A stretch of DNA of 64,000 nucleotides from Limnoglobus roseus (lineage in GTDB: Bacteria > Planctomycetota > Planctomycetia > Gemmatales > Gemmataceae): contig NZ_CP042425.1 of the NCBI RefSeq assembly GCF_008254045.1, forward strand, positions 3,286,001 to 3,350,000, in the 5' to 3' direction. Made by a program: the position numbers and the translations under genes. Below, piece after piece: positions 24,763 through 33,700 of the stretch (its first letter is position 1; each line of letters opens with the position of its first letter). The notes beneath the pieces are model-generated. The model ran no database searches and had not been told where the DNA came from. It was given only the letters and a program-made list of their open reading frames with translations.

Positions 24763-26292
24763 TTACTTCAGGGCCTCGAAGTTGTCGAGGAACGGCTGCA
24801 CTTCCGGGTCGGTGCGCTCGTTCATCCTAGAGCCGCTGTAAATGGCGATGAGCACACGGTTGCCGGATACGATGCCTCGGAAGATGAGCTTGCCGTTCGA
24901 GCCATAATCCACCTTCCCAACCCGGCTGACACGGCCGTTCTGCTCTAACATCGGCGGCTCGAAGGTGGCCGGCCCTTGAACCGAGGACTGTTTGCGGAGG
25001 TAGGCGTTCATGGCGTCGAAGAGAACTTTCTCCGGCTTCTCGCCATTCGCCTCGACCGTCCACCGGATTAGTGCGTAATACTTTAGGTTGTTTACCGCGT
25101 TCCACTCCTCGCTGTCGGGCGGGTCGTCGCGTCTGCGGGCCGTGTCCTTCTTGGGCCGCTCGGGGAAGTACAGGATCACCTCGTTCAGCGGGTCTCGGAA
25201 CTTCTCCCACCCGGCCGGCACGCCCACGGGTAATTTGTCGCTTCGCGGGGCCAAGTCGGCAGCCACGCTCGTTGGCAGGAAGTTCTCGATAAATGGTTTC
25301 ACGTCGTCGTCCTTCTCGGACATGGTCGGCGGCCCCGTCACGCGGGCCTCGACTAACTGGCCGCCGGCCACTGCCAGACGAGAGACCAACCGCTTGTTCT
25401 CGCCCGGCACGTCAACAAACACGTAAACGCTGTCGTACCCAACCGTACTTTCCATCTTCGTTACCTTCGAACCCGGCCGGGTTGCTCGCATGTCAATTGC
25501 CGTAAAACCCAGGTACACCAAAATCCCCCGGTTCAGAGCGTTTTCCGGTATGGGCGACCGCAGCAATTCGTACGTCTTGTCGCCGCGTGTTTTCGCCCAC
25601 GCCTCCCCGGCTATGCGGTGGTCGTGGCCCAACGTCACCCCGGCATTCTCGTCACGCTGCGGTTGCCCGTCGGGGAAGTACGCCTCGATCCCGCCGAGGG
25701 GATCATTGAACTTCTCCCACCCGGCCGGGAGGGCCGTCCCCCATTTCCACGGCCGGTTGTCGGCCGGCGGCGGCGGTTCGGCTGCCTTGGCGGGTGGCGA
25801 GTGGGCGGGTGCCTGGGCCACCTCGCCCGAGTCTTTCATGTCCCGCCCGCCTCTCTTCGAGATCGCGTATACGATGCCGAGGGCGACGAGCGTGAGTACG
25901 ACACCCCCGCCGAGCATCAGTGGCCACTTCGGTGTCTGACTCTTCTTGGGCGCACGGCCTTGGCCGACCCGCCGGCGCGGCTTGGTTCGCTCAGGTGCCT
26001 CCCCGTCGTCGTCCCGGGCCTGGCGGCGCGAGGGGCGATCATCGTCGTCGCGGTCCTCGTCCCGGTCCGGCCGAGGCTTCCGGGTTGGCTTCCTTGCTGC
26101 TTCCGAGGGACGGGCGGGCCGACGGATCGGTTCGGCCGGGGCGTCCGTGGCAGGTTCGCCCTCCTCGGCGTCAACCGCCCGGGGGACGGCTACCGCCTGT
26201 TGACACCGAGGGCACCGAACTGACTTGCCGACGGCATGATCCGGTGCCGTCAACCGGGTGGAGCAAGAGGGGCACGAAAGAAGTATGGGCAT
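24763..26292 (-). CDS. membrane protein with N-terminal zinc ribbon and duplicated C-terminal domain, 509 aa
   Basis: The N-terminus MPILLSCPSCSTRLTAP then VGKSVRCPRCQQAVAVP is an MJ0042-like zinc ribbon (CPSC/CPRC). A disordered Arg/Asp-rich linker, then one transmembrane helix (WPLMLGGGVVLTLVALGIVY, about 123-143), lead to two related domains: LPAGWEKFNDPLGGIEAYFP and VPAGWEKFRDPLNEVILYFP. ATG 26292 is supported by family resemblance to the next gene. It is a paralogue of the product of 26415-27530, which has one copy of the C-terminal domain. Confidence 0.7.
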   Translation of the reverse strand: MPILLSCPSCSTRLTAPDHAVGKSVRCPRCQQAVAVPRAVDAEEGEPATDAPAEPIRRPARPSEAARKPTRKPRPDRDEDRDDDDRPSRRQARDDDGEAPERTKPRRRVGQGRAPKKSQTPKWPLMLGGGVVLTLVALGIVYAISKRGGRDMKDSGEVAQAPAHSPPAKAAEPPPPADNRPWKWGTALPAGWEKFNDPLGGIEAYFPDGQPQRDENAGVTLGHDHRIAGEAWAKTRGDKTYELLRSPIPENALNRGILVYLGFTAIDMRATRPGSKVTKMESTVGYDSVYVFVDVPGENKRLVSRLAVAGGQLVEARVTGPPTMSEKDDDVKPFIENFLPTSVAADLAPRSDKLPVGVPAGWEKFRDPLNEVILYFPERPKKDTARRRDDPPDSEEWNAVNNLKYYALIRWTVEANGEKPEKVLFDAMNAYLRKQSSVQGPATFEPPMLEQNGRVSRVGKVDYGSNGKLIFRGIVSGNRVLIAIYSGSRMNERTDPEVQPFLDNFEALK

Positions 26293-26414
26293 GGGCGGCT
26301 CCTGATTGCAGGTGTCGTGGTATCGAGTCTTCCCGAGCGGGGGAAGCGGAGCTAAGGCAACAGCCTCCATCACGACCGGCGCGGCAGCCCTACCGCGGCG
26401 CGAGCGGGTGACGG

Positions 26415-27530
26415 TCACTTCAATGTCTTGATGTGCTCGAAGTACGGGAAGATTTCGGCGTCGATTCGGCTGATCTTCGGACCGCCCTTCACCTGGGCGA
26501 AGATCAGCCGGTTGCCGGACAGCATCAGGAACAGCACGATCCGTTTCTTCTCAGCCGGTAGGTCGATGTCGCACACCCGGACCGACTTCCCGGCCTGGGT
26601 TAGGTTGATGAAGCTCGACTCCTTGGCCCGCGGGAAGACGCTCCGCACGCCGGCGGCCGCCTCGGCCAGGGTGGCCTCCGGCTTCTTCCCCTTCAGGTCG
26701 GCGTCCGTGACCGTGATCCGCTGCAAGAGGTAGACGTTGGTGCCAGACTGGTGCGTCCACACGTCGGCGGGGCCACCGGTGGCCTTGGCCAGATTGGCAC
26801 TCAGAGCCGCGTCTTTATCCGGCTGCCCGAACGGGAAGTAGACTTCGAGTTCGTCGAGTGGGTCTTTGAACTTCTCCCATTCCGGCGGCAGACCCGGCGG
26901 CCGCTTGGCAGTCGTGGGCTTGGCCTCGGCCGGCTTCTGACCGCCCCCTAGGTCGCCGAAGTTGATGGCAATGGGTTGTTGGTTGTTAATCGCTCCTGGG
27001 AAGCCGCCCCTGCGGTTCTGATCGCGGTCCGCGATCGCATCGTTAAACGACGCCAGTTGGTACATCGTGGAGACGATGAGCGCCACGACGAGCAAGCCGC
27101 CGACGGCCCCGGCGATCAGGCCACGCTGCTTGAGTTTGTTCCCGGTCGGCTTTCCCTTCCGACGCGGCCCGTCTTCTTCGTCCGACCGCCGGCCGGCCTT
27201 CGAGCGGGACGGCGAATCGTCTTCGTCTTCGTCCGGCACAGGGCGTCGTTTGCTCGGCCGCTCTTCGGCGTCTTCCTCGCGGGCCGCCCGTCGCTTGCTC
27301 GGTCGCTCGCCGGATTCCTTGTCCCCCTTCGCCGGCGGCACGGGCTGGGACCCGGACTTTTTGACGAGCGGGGGCGGTACGTCGTCCACAACCTCGAAGC
27401 CTTCCTCCTCAGGCGGCTTGGGCACGGGCACGGGTTTCTGACACTTCGGGCAGCGCACGGCCTTCCCGGCGGCTTGGTCGGGCGCGTTGAGGCGTGCGGC
27501 ACAAGAGCCACACGAAACTGCGATGGGCAT
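26415..27530 (-). CDS. membrane protein with N-terminal zinc ribbon, paralogue of upstream neighbour, 371 aa
   Basis: CGSC and CPKC knuckles (MPIAVSCGSCAARLNAPDQA; RCPKCQKPV) form an N-terminal zinc ribbon. They are followed by a charged linker (PSKRRAAREEDAEE), a transmembrane helix (LIAGAVGGLLVVALIVSTMY) and one domain with LPPEWEKFKDPLDELEVYFP. The linker's mix of acidic and basic repeats suggests an intrinsically disordered spacer on the cytoplasmic side and a periplasmic C-terminal domain. Function unknown; tandem duplication with 24763-26292 is clear. Confidence 0.7.
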   Translation of the reverse strand: MPIAVSCGSCAARLNAPDQAAGKAVRCPKCQKPVPVPKPPEEEGFEVVDDVPPPLVKKSGSQPVPPAKGDKESGERPSKRRAAREEDAEERPSKRRPVPDEDEDDSPSRSKAGRRSDEEDGPRRKGKPTGNKLKQRGLIAGAVGGLLVVALIVSTMYQLASFNDAIADRDQNRRGGFPGAINNQQPIAINFGDLGGGQKPAEAKPTTAKRPPGLPPEWEKFKDPLDELEVYFPFGQPDKDAALSANLAKATGGPADVWTHQSGTNVYLLQRITVTDADLKGKKPEATLAEAAAGVRSVFPRAKESSFINLTQAGKSVRVCDIDLPAEKKRIVLFLMLSGNRLIFAQVKGGPKISRIDAEIFPYFEHIKTLK

Positions 27531-27751
27531 GATAATCCAAGAATTAAAGCGGGCGGTGCAAGGCTAGGACTAGCCGCCCGGTGAGCGGGCGACAAGGCGA
27601 GGTCGAGCAAGATGGATGCCATTTCTCTCTGGCGTTGGCCGCGGGAAATGGTACAGTGTTCAGTGCATTCCGCTCCGGGCAAAAGTCCGGTTCGTGAACC
27701 CGCCGTAATTTCGTCTCACCGACGACACCCCACCCCATTTGGAGCCAGCCC

Positions 27752-29383
27752 ATGCGGTTGCTCCGTCTTGTTCTGTCCGGCCTCGCGGTTCTCACCTACG
27801 CCGCCACCGGACGCACGGACGATTTGCCCCCCGCCGGCCGACCGATTGAATCGGTCGTCGATCAGTTCGTTGACGCGAAGATGGCGGCCGACAAGGTCAC
27901 GCCGGCCGAGTTGGCCGACGATGCCACGCTCGTCCGCCGACTGACGCTCGACCTCGTCGGCCGCATACCGACGGTCGGCGAGACGGACGCTTACTTGAAG
28001 TCGACCGACGCCGACAAGCGGACGAAGTTGATCGACCGCCTGATGGCCTCGACGGCGTTCGACCGCCACCAGGCGATTCAGTTCGACGTCATGCTCAACG
28101 GCGAACTCGCCCGCCAGGGTCGCGGGAGCGTCCGCGATTACTTGACGCAGGCGATGAAAGACCGCAAGCCGTGGGACCAGATCTTCCGCGAACTAATGCT
28201 GCCCGGCGACACCGACGCGACGAAGGCGGCCGGCGAGTTCCTACGGGCGCGGGTGACGGACGCCGACAAGATGACCAACGACGTGAGCGTGGCGTTCTTC
28301 GGCGTGAACGTCAGTTGCGCCCAGTGTCACGATCACCCGTTGGTGAAAGACTGGAAGCAGGACCACTTCTTCGGCATGAAGTCGTTCCTCGCCCGCACCT
28401 ACGAGGCCGGTAACTTCGTCGCCGAGCGGGACGCGGGCGTGGTGAAGTTCAAGCCGATCAAAGGCCCGGAGAAGACGGCGAAGCTGATGTTCCTAACCGG
28501 GGCGGTCGTCGAAACCGACACGCTCCGCGAACTCAGCAAGGACGAGCAGAAGAAGGAAAAGGAGGCGGCCGACAAGAAGAAGGACAAGACCGCTACCGCC
28601 GCGCCGCCGCGCCCGAAGTTCAGCGCCCGGGAAAAGCTGGTGGAAGTCGCGCTCCAGCCAAAGGAAGCCGAGTTCTTCTCGCGGTCGATCGTCAACCGCC
28701 TCTGGCACCGCTTCTTCGGCAGCGGCCTCGTCAACCCGCTCGACCAGATGCACAGCGAGAACCCGGCCTCGCACCCAGACCTGCTCAAGTGGCTGGCCCG
28801 CGACCTGGCCGCCCACAAGTACGACCTCCGGCGACTGGTCCGCGGCATCGTGATGAGCAAGGCGTACTCGCGAGACAGTCGATATTCCAGCGAGTCGCGG
28901 CCGGAGGACAAGTACTTCGCCGTGGCGAAGCTAAAGCCGCTGACGCCGCAACAACTGGCGACCTCGCTGAAGATCGCCACGACCGACCCGAAGAGCTTCG
29001 AAGGGTTGAAGGAGTCGGAGTTCGAGAAGCGGATCGAGCAAGCGGAACAAGCCGGCCGTGGCTTGGCGTCGCTGATCGCGCAGCCGACGGACAACTTCCA
29101 GATCGGCGTCGCCGAAGCCCTCTTGTTCAGCAACGGCGACCGTGTGGCGAAGGAGTACCTGACCGACGGCGGCGGCACACTGCTCGCGGCGGCAAAGGCG
29201 GCGAAGGAGCCGACCGACGCCGTGGCCCTGCTCGTGCGAACGTCGATGGCCCGCCCCGCGGGTGACGACGAAGTGAAAGCCCTGACGGCCTACGCGACCG
29301 AGCGGAAGGACCGTGCGGCCGACGCCTACAAGCAAATCCTCTGGGCGCTCGTGACGTGCCCGGAGTTCCGCTTCTGTCACTAA
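27752..29383 (+). CDS. DUF1549/DUF1553 secreted protein with CxxCH motif, 543 aa
   Basis: The signal-like start MRLLRLVLSGLAVLTYAATG leads to VDQFVDAKMAADKVTPAELA, a DUF1549 start. DUF1549 is recognised by LVRRLTLDLVGRIPTVGETD and NVSCAQCHDHPLVKDWKQDH (CAQCH at 189-193). DUF1553 is recognised by FSRSIVNRLWHRFFGSGLVN and LRRLVRGIVMSKAYSR. These proteins are a hallmark of planctomycetes and are nearly always paired with a DUF1501 gene, as here (49 bases downstream). Biochemical role unknown; a haem-containing oxidoreductase partner is often proposed. Confidence 0.9.
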   Translation: MRLLRLVLSGLAVLTYAATGRTDDLPPAGRPIESVVDQFVDAKMAADKVTPAELADDATLVRRLTLDLVGRIPTVGETDAYLKSTDADKRTKLIDRLMASTAFDRHQAIQFDVMLNGELARQGRGSVRDYLTQAMKDRKPWDQIFRELMLPGDTDATKAAGEFLRARVTDADKMTNDVSVAFFGVNVSCAQCHDHPLVKDWKQDHFFGMKSFLARTYEAGNFVAERDAGVVKFKPIKGPEKTAKLMFLTGAVVETDTLRELSKDEQKKEKEAADKKKDKTATAAPPRPKFSAREKLVEVALQPKEAEFFSRSIVNRLWHRFFGSGLVNPLDQMHSENPASHPDLLKWLARDLAAHKYDLRRLVRGIVMSKAYSRDSRYSSESRPEDKYFAVAKLKPLTPQQLATSLKIATTDPKSFEGLKESEFEKRIEQAEQAGRGLASLIAQPTDNFQIGVAEALLFSNGDRVAKEYLTDGGGTLLAAAKAAKEPTDAVALLVRTSMARPAGDDEVKALTAYATERKDRAADAYKQILWALVTCPEFRFCH

Positions 29384-29388
29384 TCCCC

Positions 29389-29418
29389 AAAGCCCGCCCG
29401 TTGCGACGGGCAGGCTTT
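29389..29418 (+). terminator. hairpin between DUF1549 and DUF1501 genes
   Basis: AAAGCCCGCCCGT and ACGGGCAGGCTTT form a 13-base stem with one mismatch and a TGCG tetraloop, followed by TTTTC. It lies six bases after the DUF1549 stop and 14 bases before the DUF1501 start, so it could reduce read-through in the pair or stabilise the upstream mRNA. Confidence 0.5.
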
Positions 29419-29431
29419 TCGGAGTTCTCAC

Positions 29432-30733
29432 ATGTTCCACAAGCGATGCACCCCCGGTGAACACGCCGTCGGGCGTCGGGCCTTCCTCGGGGCGTCCACG
29501 GCCTTCGCGGCAACCGCGTTCGCCGACATGACCGGCTTGAACGTCCTCGGTTCGTCGGCCCTCGCCGCCGACCTGAAGAAGACGCAGAAGCGGGTCATCC
29601 TGCTCTGGCTCGCCGGCGGCTGTAGCCAACTTGAAACCTGGGACCCGAAGCCGGGGGCCAGCACCGGCGGGCCGTTCCGGGCGATCCCGACTGACGTGAC
29701 CGGCGTTCACATCTCGGAACTGATGCCGCAGATGGCCCAGCGGATGAAGCACGTCTGCGTGATGCGTGGCCTCGACACGAAGAACGGCGACCACGGCAGC
29801 GCCGCGAAACTCATGATGCGCGGCCGCCGCGACGAGGCCGGCCTGAAGTACCCGGACCTCGGGGCCGTCGTCGCCCGCGAGATGGGCCGGGCGGATAGCA
29901 AGGTGCCCGACTACGTCACCTTCTACACGCAGACCGAAGGCCGCAGTTTCGCCCCCGGCGACTCCGGCTTCCTCGGCGCCCGGTACGCCCCGATGGAACT
30001 GACGACGAACAACATCCCCGAGTACATCCGCAAGTTGGACGGCATCTCGGACCTCGACCACAAGCAGCGCGGCGAACTCCGCGACCTGCTCGGCAAGCAG
30101 TTCACGAAGGGCCGGCAGTCCGAAACGATGGGCAGCCACAACGAGGCTTACGAGCGCGTCCGTGGCATCATGGCCAGCGAGAGCCTGTTCGACATCTCGA
30201 AGGAGCCGCAGAAGGTTCGCGACCGCTACGGCCCGACGCAGTTCGGCCAGCAAGCTCTGATCGCCCGCCGCCTCGTGGAAGCCGGTGTGCCGTTCGTCCG
30301 CGTCGCCCGCGCCTGGTGGGACAGCCACGGCCAGAACTTCGAAACGCACCAGGAGATGGTCCCGGAACTCGACCACGTGATGGCTGCCCTGATCGACGAC
30401 CTGAAGGACCGCGGCCTCTTGAACGACGTGATGATCGTGACGCTGTCCGAGTTCGGCCGCACGCCGGGCATCAACAGCAGTCTGGGCCGCGACCACTTCG
30501 CGAGCGCCTGGAGTTCGACGATCACCGGCTGCGGCATCAAGGGCGGCAGCGTCTACGGCAAGACCGACGACAAGGGCAACAAGGTCGTCGCCGAGCAAGT
30601 CGACGGTGGTAGCCTGTTCGCGACGATCTACGCCGCCCTCGGCATCAACCCGGAGAAGAACTACTACGTCGGCAGCCGCCCGATCCCGCTGGTGAACCCC
30701 GGCGTGCAAGCGGTGGAGGAAGTGTTGTTGTAA
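29432..30733 (+). CDS. DUF1501 protein with Tat-type signal, 433 aa
   Basis: The N-terminus VGRRAFLGASTAFAATAFAD contains twin arginines (15-16) with the RRAFLG motif, predicting export by Tat. The body matches DUF1501: RVILLWLAGGCSQLETWDPK, DVTGVHISELMPQMAQRMKH, RGLDTKNGDHGSAAKLMM and LSEFGRTPGINSSLGRDHFA. The fold relates to alkaline phosphatase/sulfatase-like enzymes. It is the standard partner of the DUF1549 gene just upstream and is probably exported to the same compartment. Confidence 0.92.
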   Translation: MFHKRCTPGEHAVGRRAFLGASTAFAATAFADMTGLNVLGSSALAADLKKTQKRVILLWLAGGCSQLETWDPKPGASTGGPFRAIPTDVTGVHISELMPQMAQRMKHVCVMRGLDTKNGDHGSAAKLMMRGRRDEAGLKYPDLGAVVAREMGRADSKVPDYVTFYTQTEGRSFAPGDSGFLGARYAPMELTTNNIPEYIRKLDGISDLDHKQRGELRDLLGKQFTKGRQSETMGSHNEAYERVRGIMASESLFDISKEPQKVRDRYGPTQFGQQALIARRLVEAGVPFVRVARAWWDSHGQNFETHQEMVPELDHVMAALIDDLKDRGLLNDVMIVTLSEFGRTPGINSSLGRDHFASAWSSTITGCGIKGGSVYGKTDDKGNKVVAEQVDGGSLFATIYAALGINPEKNYYVGSRPIPLVNPGVQAVEEVLL

Positions 30734-30808
30734 TCGACAGCCCTCGATTCGTCGGCCGAACGGTCGGCAACGAGTCACCACACACGCCTGTTCTTGGGGC
30801 AATCTGCC

Positions 30809-31573
30809 ATGAAAGTGTGTGCGGCCCAGCTTCGGCCGATTTCGGGCGACATCGCGGGGAACGTCGAGAAGCACTTGGAGTTGGTCGCCCTGGCCGCTGA
30901 CGCCGGGGCGAAACTGGTCTTCTTCCCCGAGTTGTCGTTGACCGGCTACGAGCCGAGGGCCGCCGCGGAATTGGCCATCGGCCCGGATGACCACCGCCTC
31001 GATGTCTTCCAGGCCGTGAGTGACGCCCGCGGAGTTATCATCGGCGTGGGGCTACCCTGGCGGATTCCAACGGGCGTTCGCATCGGCATGGCCTTTTTCC
31101 AACCCGCGCGGCCGCGACTGATGTACGCCAAGCAGTTGTTACATTCGGACGAGCTGCCGTTTTTCGTGTGCGGCGATCGGCAGGTTGTGCTGGAGGCGGG
31201 TGGTCTCACGTTCGCCCCGGCGATTTGCTACGAGTCGTTGCAACCCGACCACGCTGTGCGAGCGGCTTCGGCCGGTGCCAACGTGTACCTCGCGAGCGTG
31301 GCGAAGTCCGCCGCCGGGGTCACGAAGGGGTATTCGCACTACCCCGTGGTCGCGGCGCGGCACGCGATGACGGTCTTGATGGCCAACTGCCTGGGGCCGT
31401 GCGACGACTTTGTCGCCGCGGGCCGGTCGGCCGTCTGGAACTCCCGTGGCGACCGGTTCGCAGAGTTGGACGACCGGACCGAGGGAATCGTGACGTTCGA
31501 CACTGACACGCAAGAAGCCCACGCCGTCCCGTTGAGCCTTGATCGCACACCCGTTTCACCACCTATCCCCTAA
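30809..31573 (+). CDS. carbon-nitrogen hydrolase (nitrilase-superfamily amidase), 254 aa
   Basis: The catalytic triad is visible: Glu41 in FFPELSLTGYEP, Lys108 in MYAKQLLHSDE and Cys140 in PAICYESLQP. These enzymes hydrolyse amides or nitriles, and the substrate is unknown here. The GNVEKHLELVALAADAGAKL helix is typical of the family start. ATG 30809 gives MKVCAAQLRP, matching the family N-terminus. It precedes a WD40 gene by 12 bases; the two may be co-transcribed. Confidence 0.85.
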   Translation: MKVCAAQLRPISGDIAGNVEKHLELVALAADAGAKLVFFPELSLTGYEPRAAAELAIGPDDHRLDVFQAVSDARGVIIGVGLPWRIPTGVRIGMAFFQPARPRLMYAKQLLHSDELPFFVCGDRQVVLEAGGLTFAPAICYESLQPDHAVRAASAGANVYLASVAKSAAGVTKGYSHYPVVAARHAMTVLMANCLGPCDDFVAAGRSAVWNSRGDRFAELDDRTEGIVTFDTDTQEAHAVPLSLDRTPVSPPIP

Positions 31574-31585
31574 CACCCGACTGCC

Positions 31586-32587
31586 ATGAACGCTCCCAAC
31601 CCCGAATCGCTGAAGCTCGTGAAGGACTACAGCCGGCCCGCGATCGCCTTCGCCGTGGCCCGCGTGCCCGGCACCGACCGCGTCTTCCTCGGCTCGTCCG
31701 ACTTCAAGGTTTCGGAAGCCGACCTATCTGCGGCGAAGTTCGAGCCGAAGGGCTTGTACGGCCACGCCAGCTACGTCACCACGCTGGCGCTCAGCGGCAG
31801 CACGCTCGTCTCCGGCGGGTACGACGGCAAGCTCGTCTGGTGGGACACCACGATGAACAAGGAGATCCGCACCGAGGCCGCCCACGCGAAGTGGATTCGG
31901 CAAGTCGTCGCGTCGCCGGACGGCAGTCGGTTCGCGAGCGTGGCCGACGACATGGTGTGCAAGGTCTGGGACGCGACCACCGGCAAACTCGTCCGCGAAC
32001 TCCGCGGCCACGGCGAGAAGACGCCGCAGAACTTCCCGTCGATGCTGTACGCCGTCGCCTACTCCGCGGACGGCAAGTACCTCGCCACGGCCGACAAGAC
32101 CGCGAAAGTCATTGTCTGGGACGCCAAGGCCGGCGAGCAGTTGAAGAAGGTCGAAGCCCCGACGATGTACACCTGGGACCAGGTTCAGCGGTTGCACTCC
32201 ATCGGCGGCGCTCGCTCGCTGGCGTTCTCGCCAGACGGCCAACACCTCGCCGTCGGCGGCACCGGCAAGATCGGCAACATCGACCACCTGGAAGCGAAGG
32301 CCCGCGTCGAGGTCTTCGACTGGCAGGCCGAGAAGCAAGTGGCCGAGTTCGTCGCCGACAAGAGCCAGGGCCTCGTCAACAAACTGCTCTACGCCCCCGA
32401 CGGTAGTTGGCTCCTCGGCGTCGGCGGGGCCAGCGAAGGCTTCGTTGCGTTCTTCGACGTGAAGTCAAAGAAGGTGCTCAAGCAGGAAAAAGTGGGGATG
32501 CACGTCCACGACCTGTCGATCGGACCGAAGTTCGACTCATTGCTTTTAGCGGGGCATAACAAATTGACGGCGTACAAGCTAGGCTAA
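31586..32587 (+). CDS. WD40-repeat protein, 333 aa
   Basis: At least six WD-type units are visible, ending in VWWDTTMNK, KVWDATTGK, IVWDAKAGE and VEVFDWQAEK, with GH/SD-like dyads between them (GHASYVTTLALSGSTLVSGG). This is enough for a single seven-blade propeller. No signal peptide is evident, so it is probably cytoplasmic. It follows the amidase gene by 12 bases. A scaffold role is likely, but the partner is unknown. Confidence 0.85.
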   Translation: MNAPNPESLKLVKDYSRPAIAFAVARVPGTDRVFLGSSDFKVSEADLSAAKFEPKGLYGHASYVTTLALSGSTLVSGGYDGKLVWWDTTMNKEIRTEAAHAKWIRQVVASPDGSRFASVADDMVCKVWDATTGKLVRELRGHGEKTPQNFPSMLYAVAYSADGKYLATADKTAKVIVWDAKAGEQLKKVEAPTMYTWDQVQRLHSIGGARSLAFSPDGQHLAVGGTGKIGNIDHLEAKARVEVFDWQAEKQVAEFVADKSQGLVNKLLYAPDGSWLLGVGGASEGFVAFFDVKSKKVLKQEKVGMHVHDLSIGPKFDSLLLAGHNKLTAYKLG

Positions 32588-32765
32588 TTGCGAAATTTTT
32601 GGAGACAATATTGCTGCTGTCGGAGGGCAATTAGATTAATTGAGCAATTCTCACTTGTGCCTGTTGACCAGAGGGCTTATTCTGATTGGTAGTGTGGGAG
32701 TAAAGATTCACTCAGAGCAGAATCCGGGTGCCCGGGTTCAAGCCGCCCTTTTGAGGATGCACAAG

Positions 32766-33491
32766 ATGCGATCAAGATTTTTTGTAATGTTGACAGCCGT
32801 ATTTGTTACTTCTGCGTTAGGTTCTACCGCCCAGGCTGCTTTTTCGACGACACTGGCGGGAGATTTTTCGAGCACTAACATTGGCACTTGGACGTATGGC
32901 TATCAAACGACATTGGGAACGGGTTTTACGCTGTTCGACGAGTACGGCACCGGGACTGGAACGGGTGGTAACTATGAATTCTGGCGAGTAGCGGGCGGGA
33001 ATCCGTATTTGGGGATTTATCATGATTTGAGTGGCATGACAAACTTGATTAACGGGACGGAATCCCTCCCCGCTGGCGGCGTGGTCCAGCACCCTGGACC
33101 CGCGGCCGAATATAGTGTCTCTCGTTTCACAGCTTCGACGGCAGGCGTCTACTCTTTCTCTGTCTTGTTCACCGGTCAAGACGTGGCACAACCGGCCACA
33201 ACTGACGTTCACGTTTATGTGAACAATATGCAAGATTCTAGCGGTCTAATTAATGGCACAACCACAAGCCAGTCTTTCAATAACACCATTTCTCTGGCTG
33301 CAGGTGGAACTATCGATTTCGCAGTCGGATACGGTTCAAATGGGAATTACTTCTTCGATTCGACCGGCGTTTCGGCGTCTGTGTCGGTTGTAACTCCAGA
33401 ACCCGCGAGCATGACGATGATGGGGATCGGTTTGGCCAGTTTGGCAGGGTATGGGGTCCGACGTCGGAATCGCACCCAGACGACGGCTTAA
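32766..33491 (+). CDS. PEP-CTERM sorting-domain protein, 241 aa
   Basis: ATG 32766 follows GAGG by eight bases; a second ATG at 32757 has none. The signal peptide MRSRFFVMLTAVFVTSALGS is followed by a beta-rich, Gly/Thr/Asn-rich mature domain. The C-terminus is VVTPEPASMTMMGIGLASLA then GYGVRRRNRTQ: the PEP motif, hydrophobic segment and basic tail recognised by exosortase/EpsH. The gene and its upstream region are clearly more AT-rich than their surroundings. Predicted to be exported and anchored at the cell surface. Confidence 0.85.
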   Translation: MRSRFFVMLTAVFVTSALGSTAQAAFSTTLAGDFSSTNIGTWTYGYQTTLGTGFTLFDEYGTGTGTGGNYEFWRVAGGNPYLGIYHDLSGMTNLINGTESLPAGGVVQHPGPAAEYSVSRFTASTAGVYSFSVLFTGQDVAQPATTDVHVYVNNMQDSSGLINGTTTSQSFNNTISLAAGGTIDFAVGYGSNGNYFFDSTGVSASVSVVTPEPASMTMMGIGLASLAGYGVRRRNRTQTTA

Positions 33492-33513
33492 GTAGCACGC
33501 CGAGTGCGTAATC

Positions 33514-33556
33514 AAAACGAGCTGGCCCCAGGTTTTGCCTGGGGCCAGCTCGTTTT
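33514..33556 (+). terminator. strong intrinsic terminator after PEP-CTERM gene
   Basis: A 19-bp perfect stem (33514-33532 with 33538-33556) begins AAAACGAGCTGGCCCCAGG, has a five-base loop (TTTTG) and ends in CGTTTT. The symmetric A- and T-runs make it usable in both directions. It begins 22 bases after the stop codon. Confidence 0.85.
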
Positions 33557-33700
33557 GACAGTCCGTGGTTAGCAGGTCTCGCCCTCGACATTACGACAGT
33601 TATCTCGTCGCCACCGCCCGCCTTATATCGTTGCTCAAGTAAATCGCGAGCGGACGAGGGTCAGAGCCGCGTAGCCCTTTGCGACCATTGTAAACCGCCG

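Noticed and set aside
28931..30994. A 687-aa minus-strand frame across the DUF1549/DUF1501 pair.
   Set aside because: It spans two well-supported plus-strand genes in antisense and has no domain.
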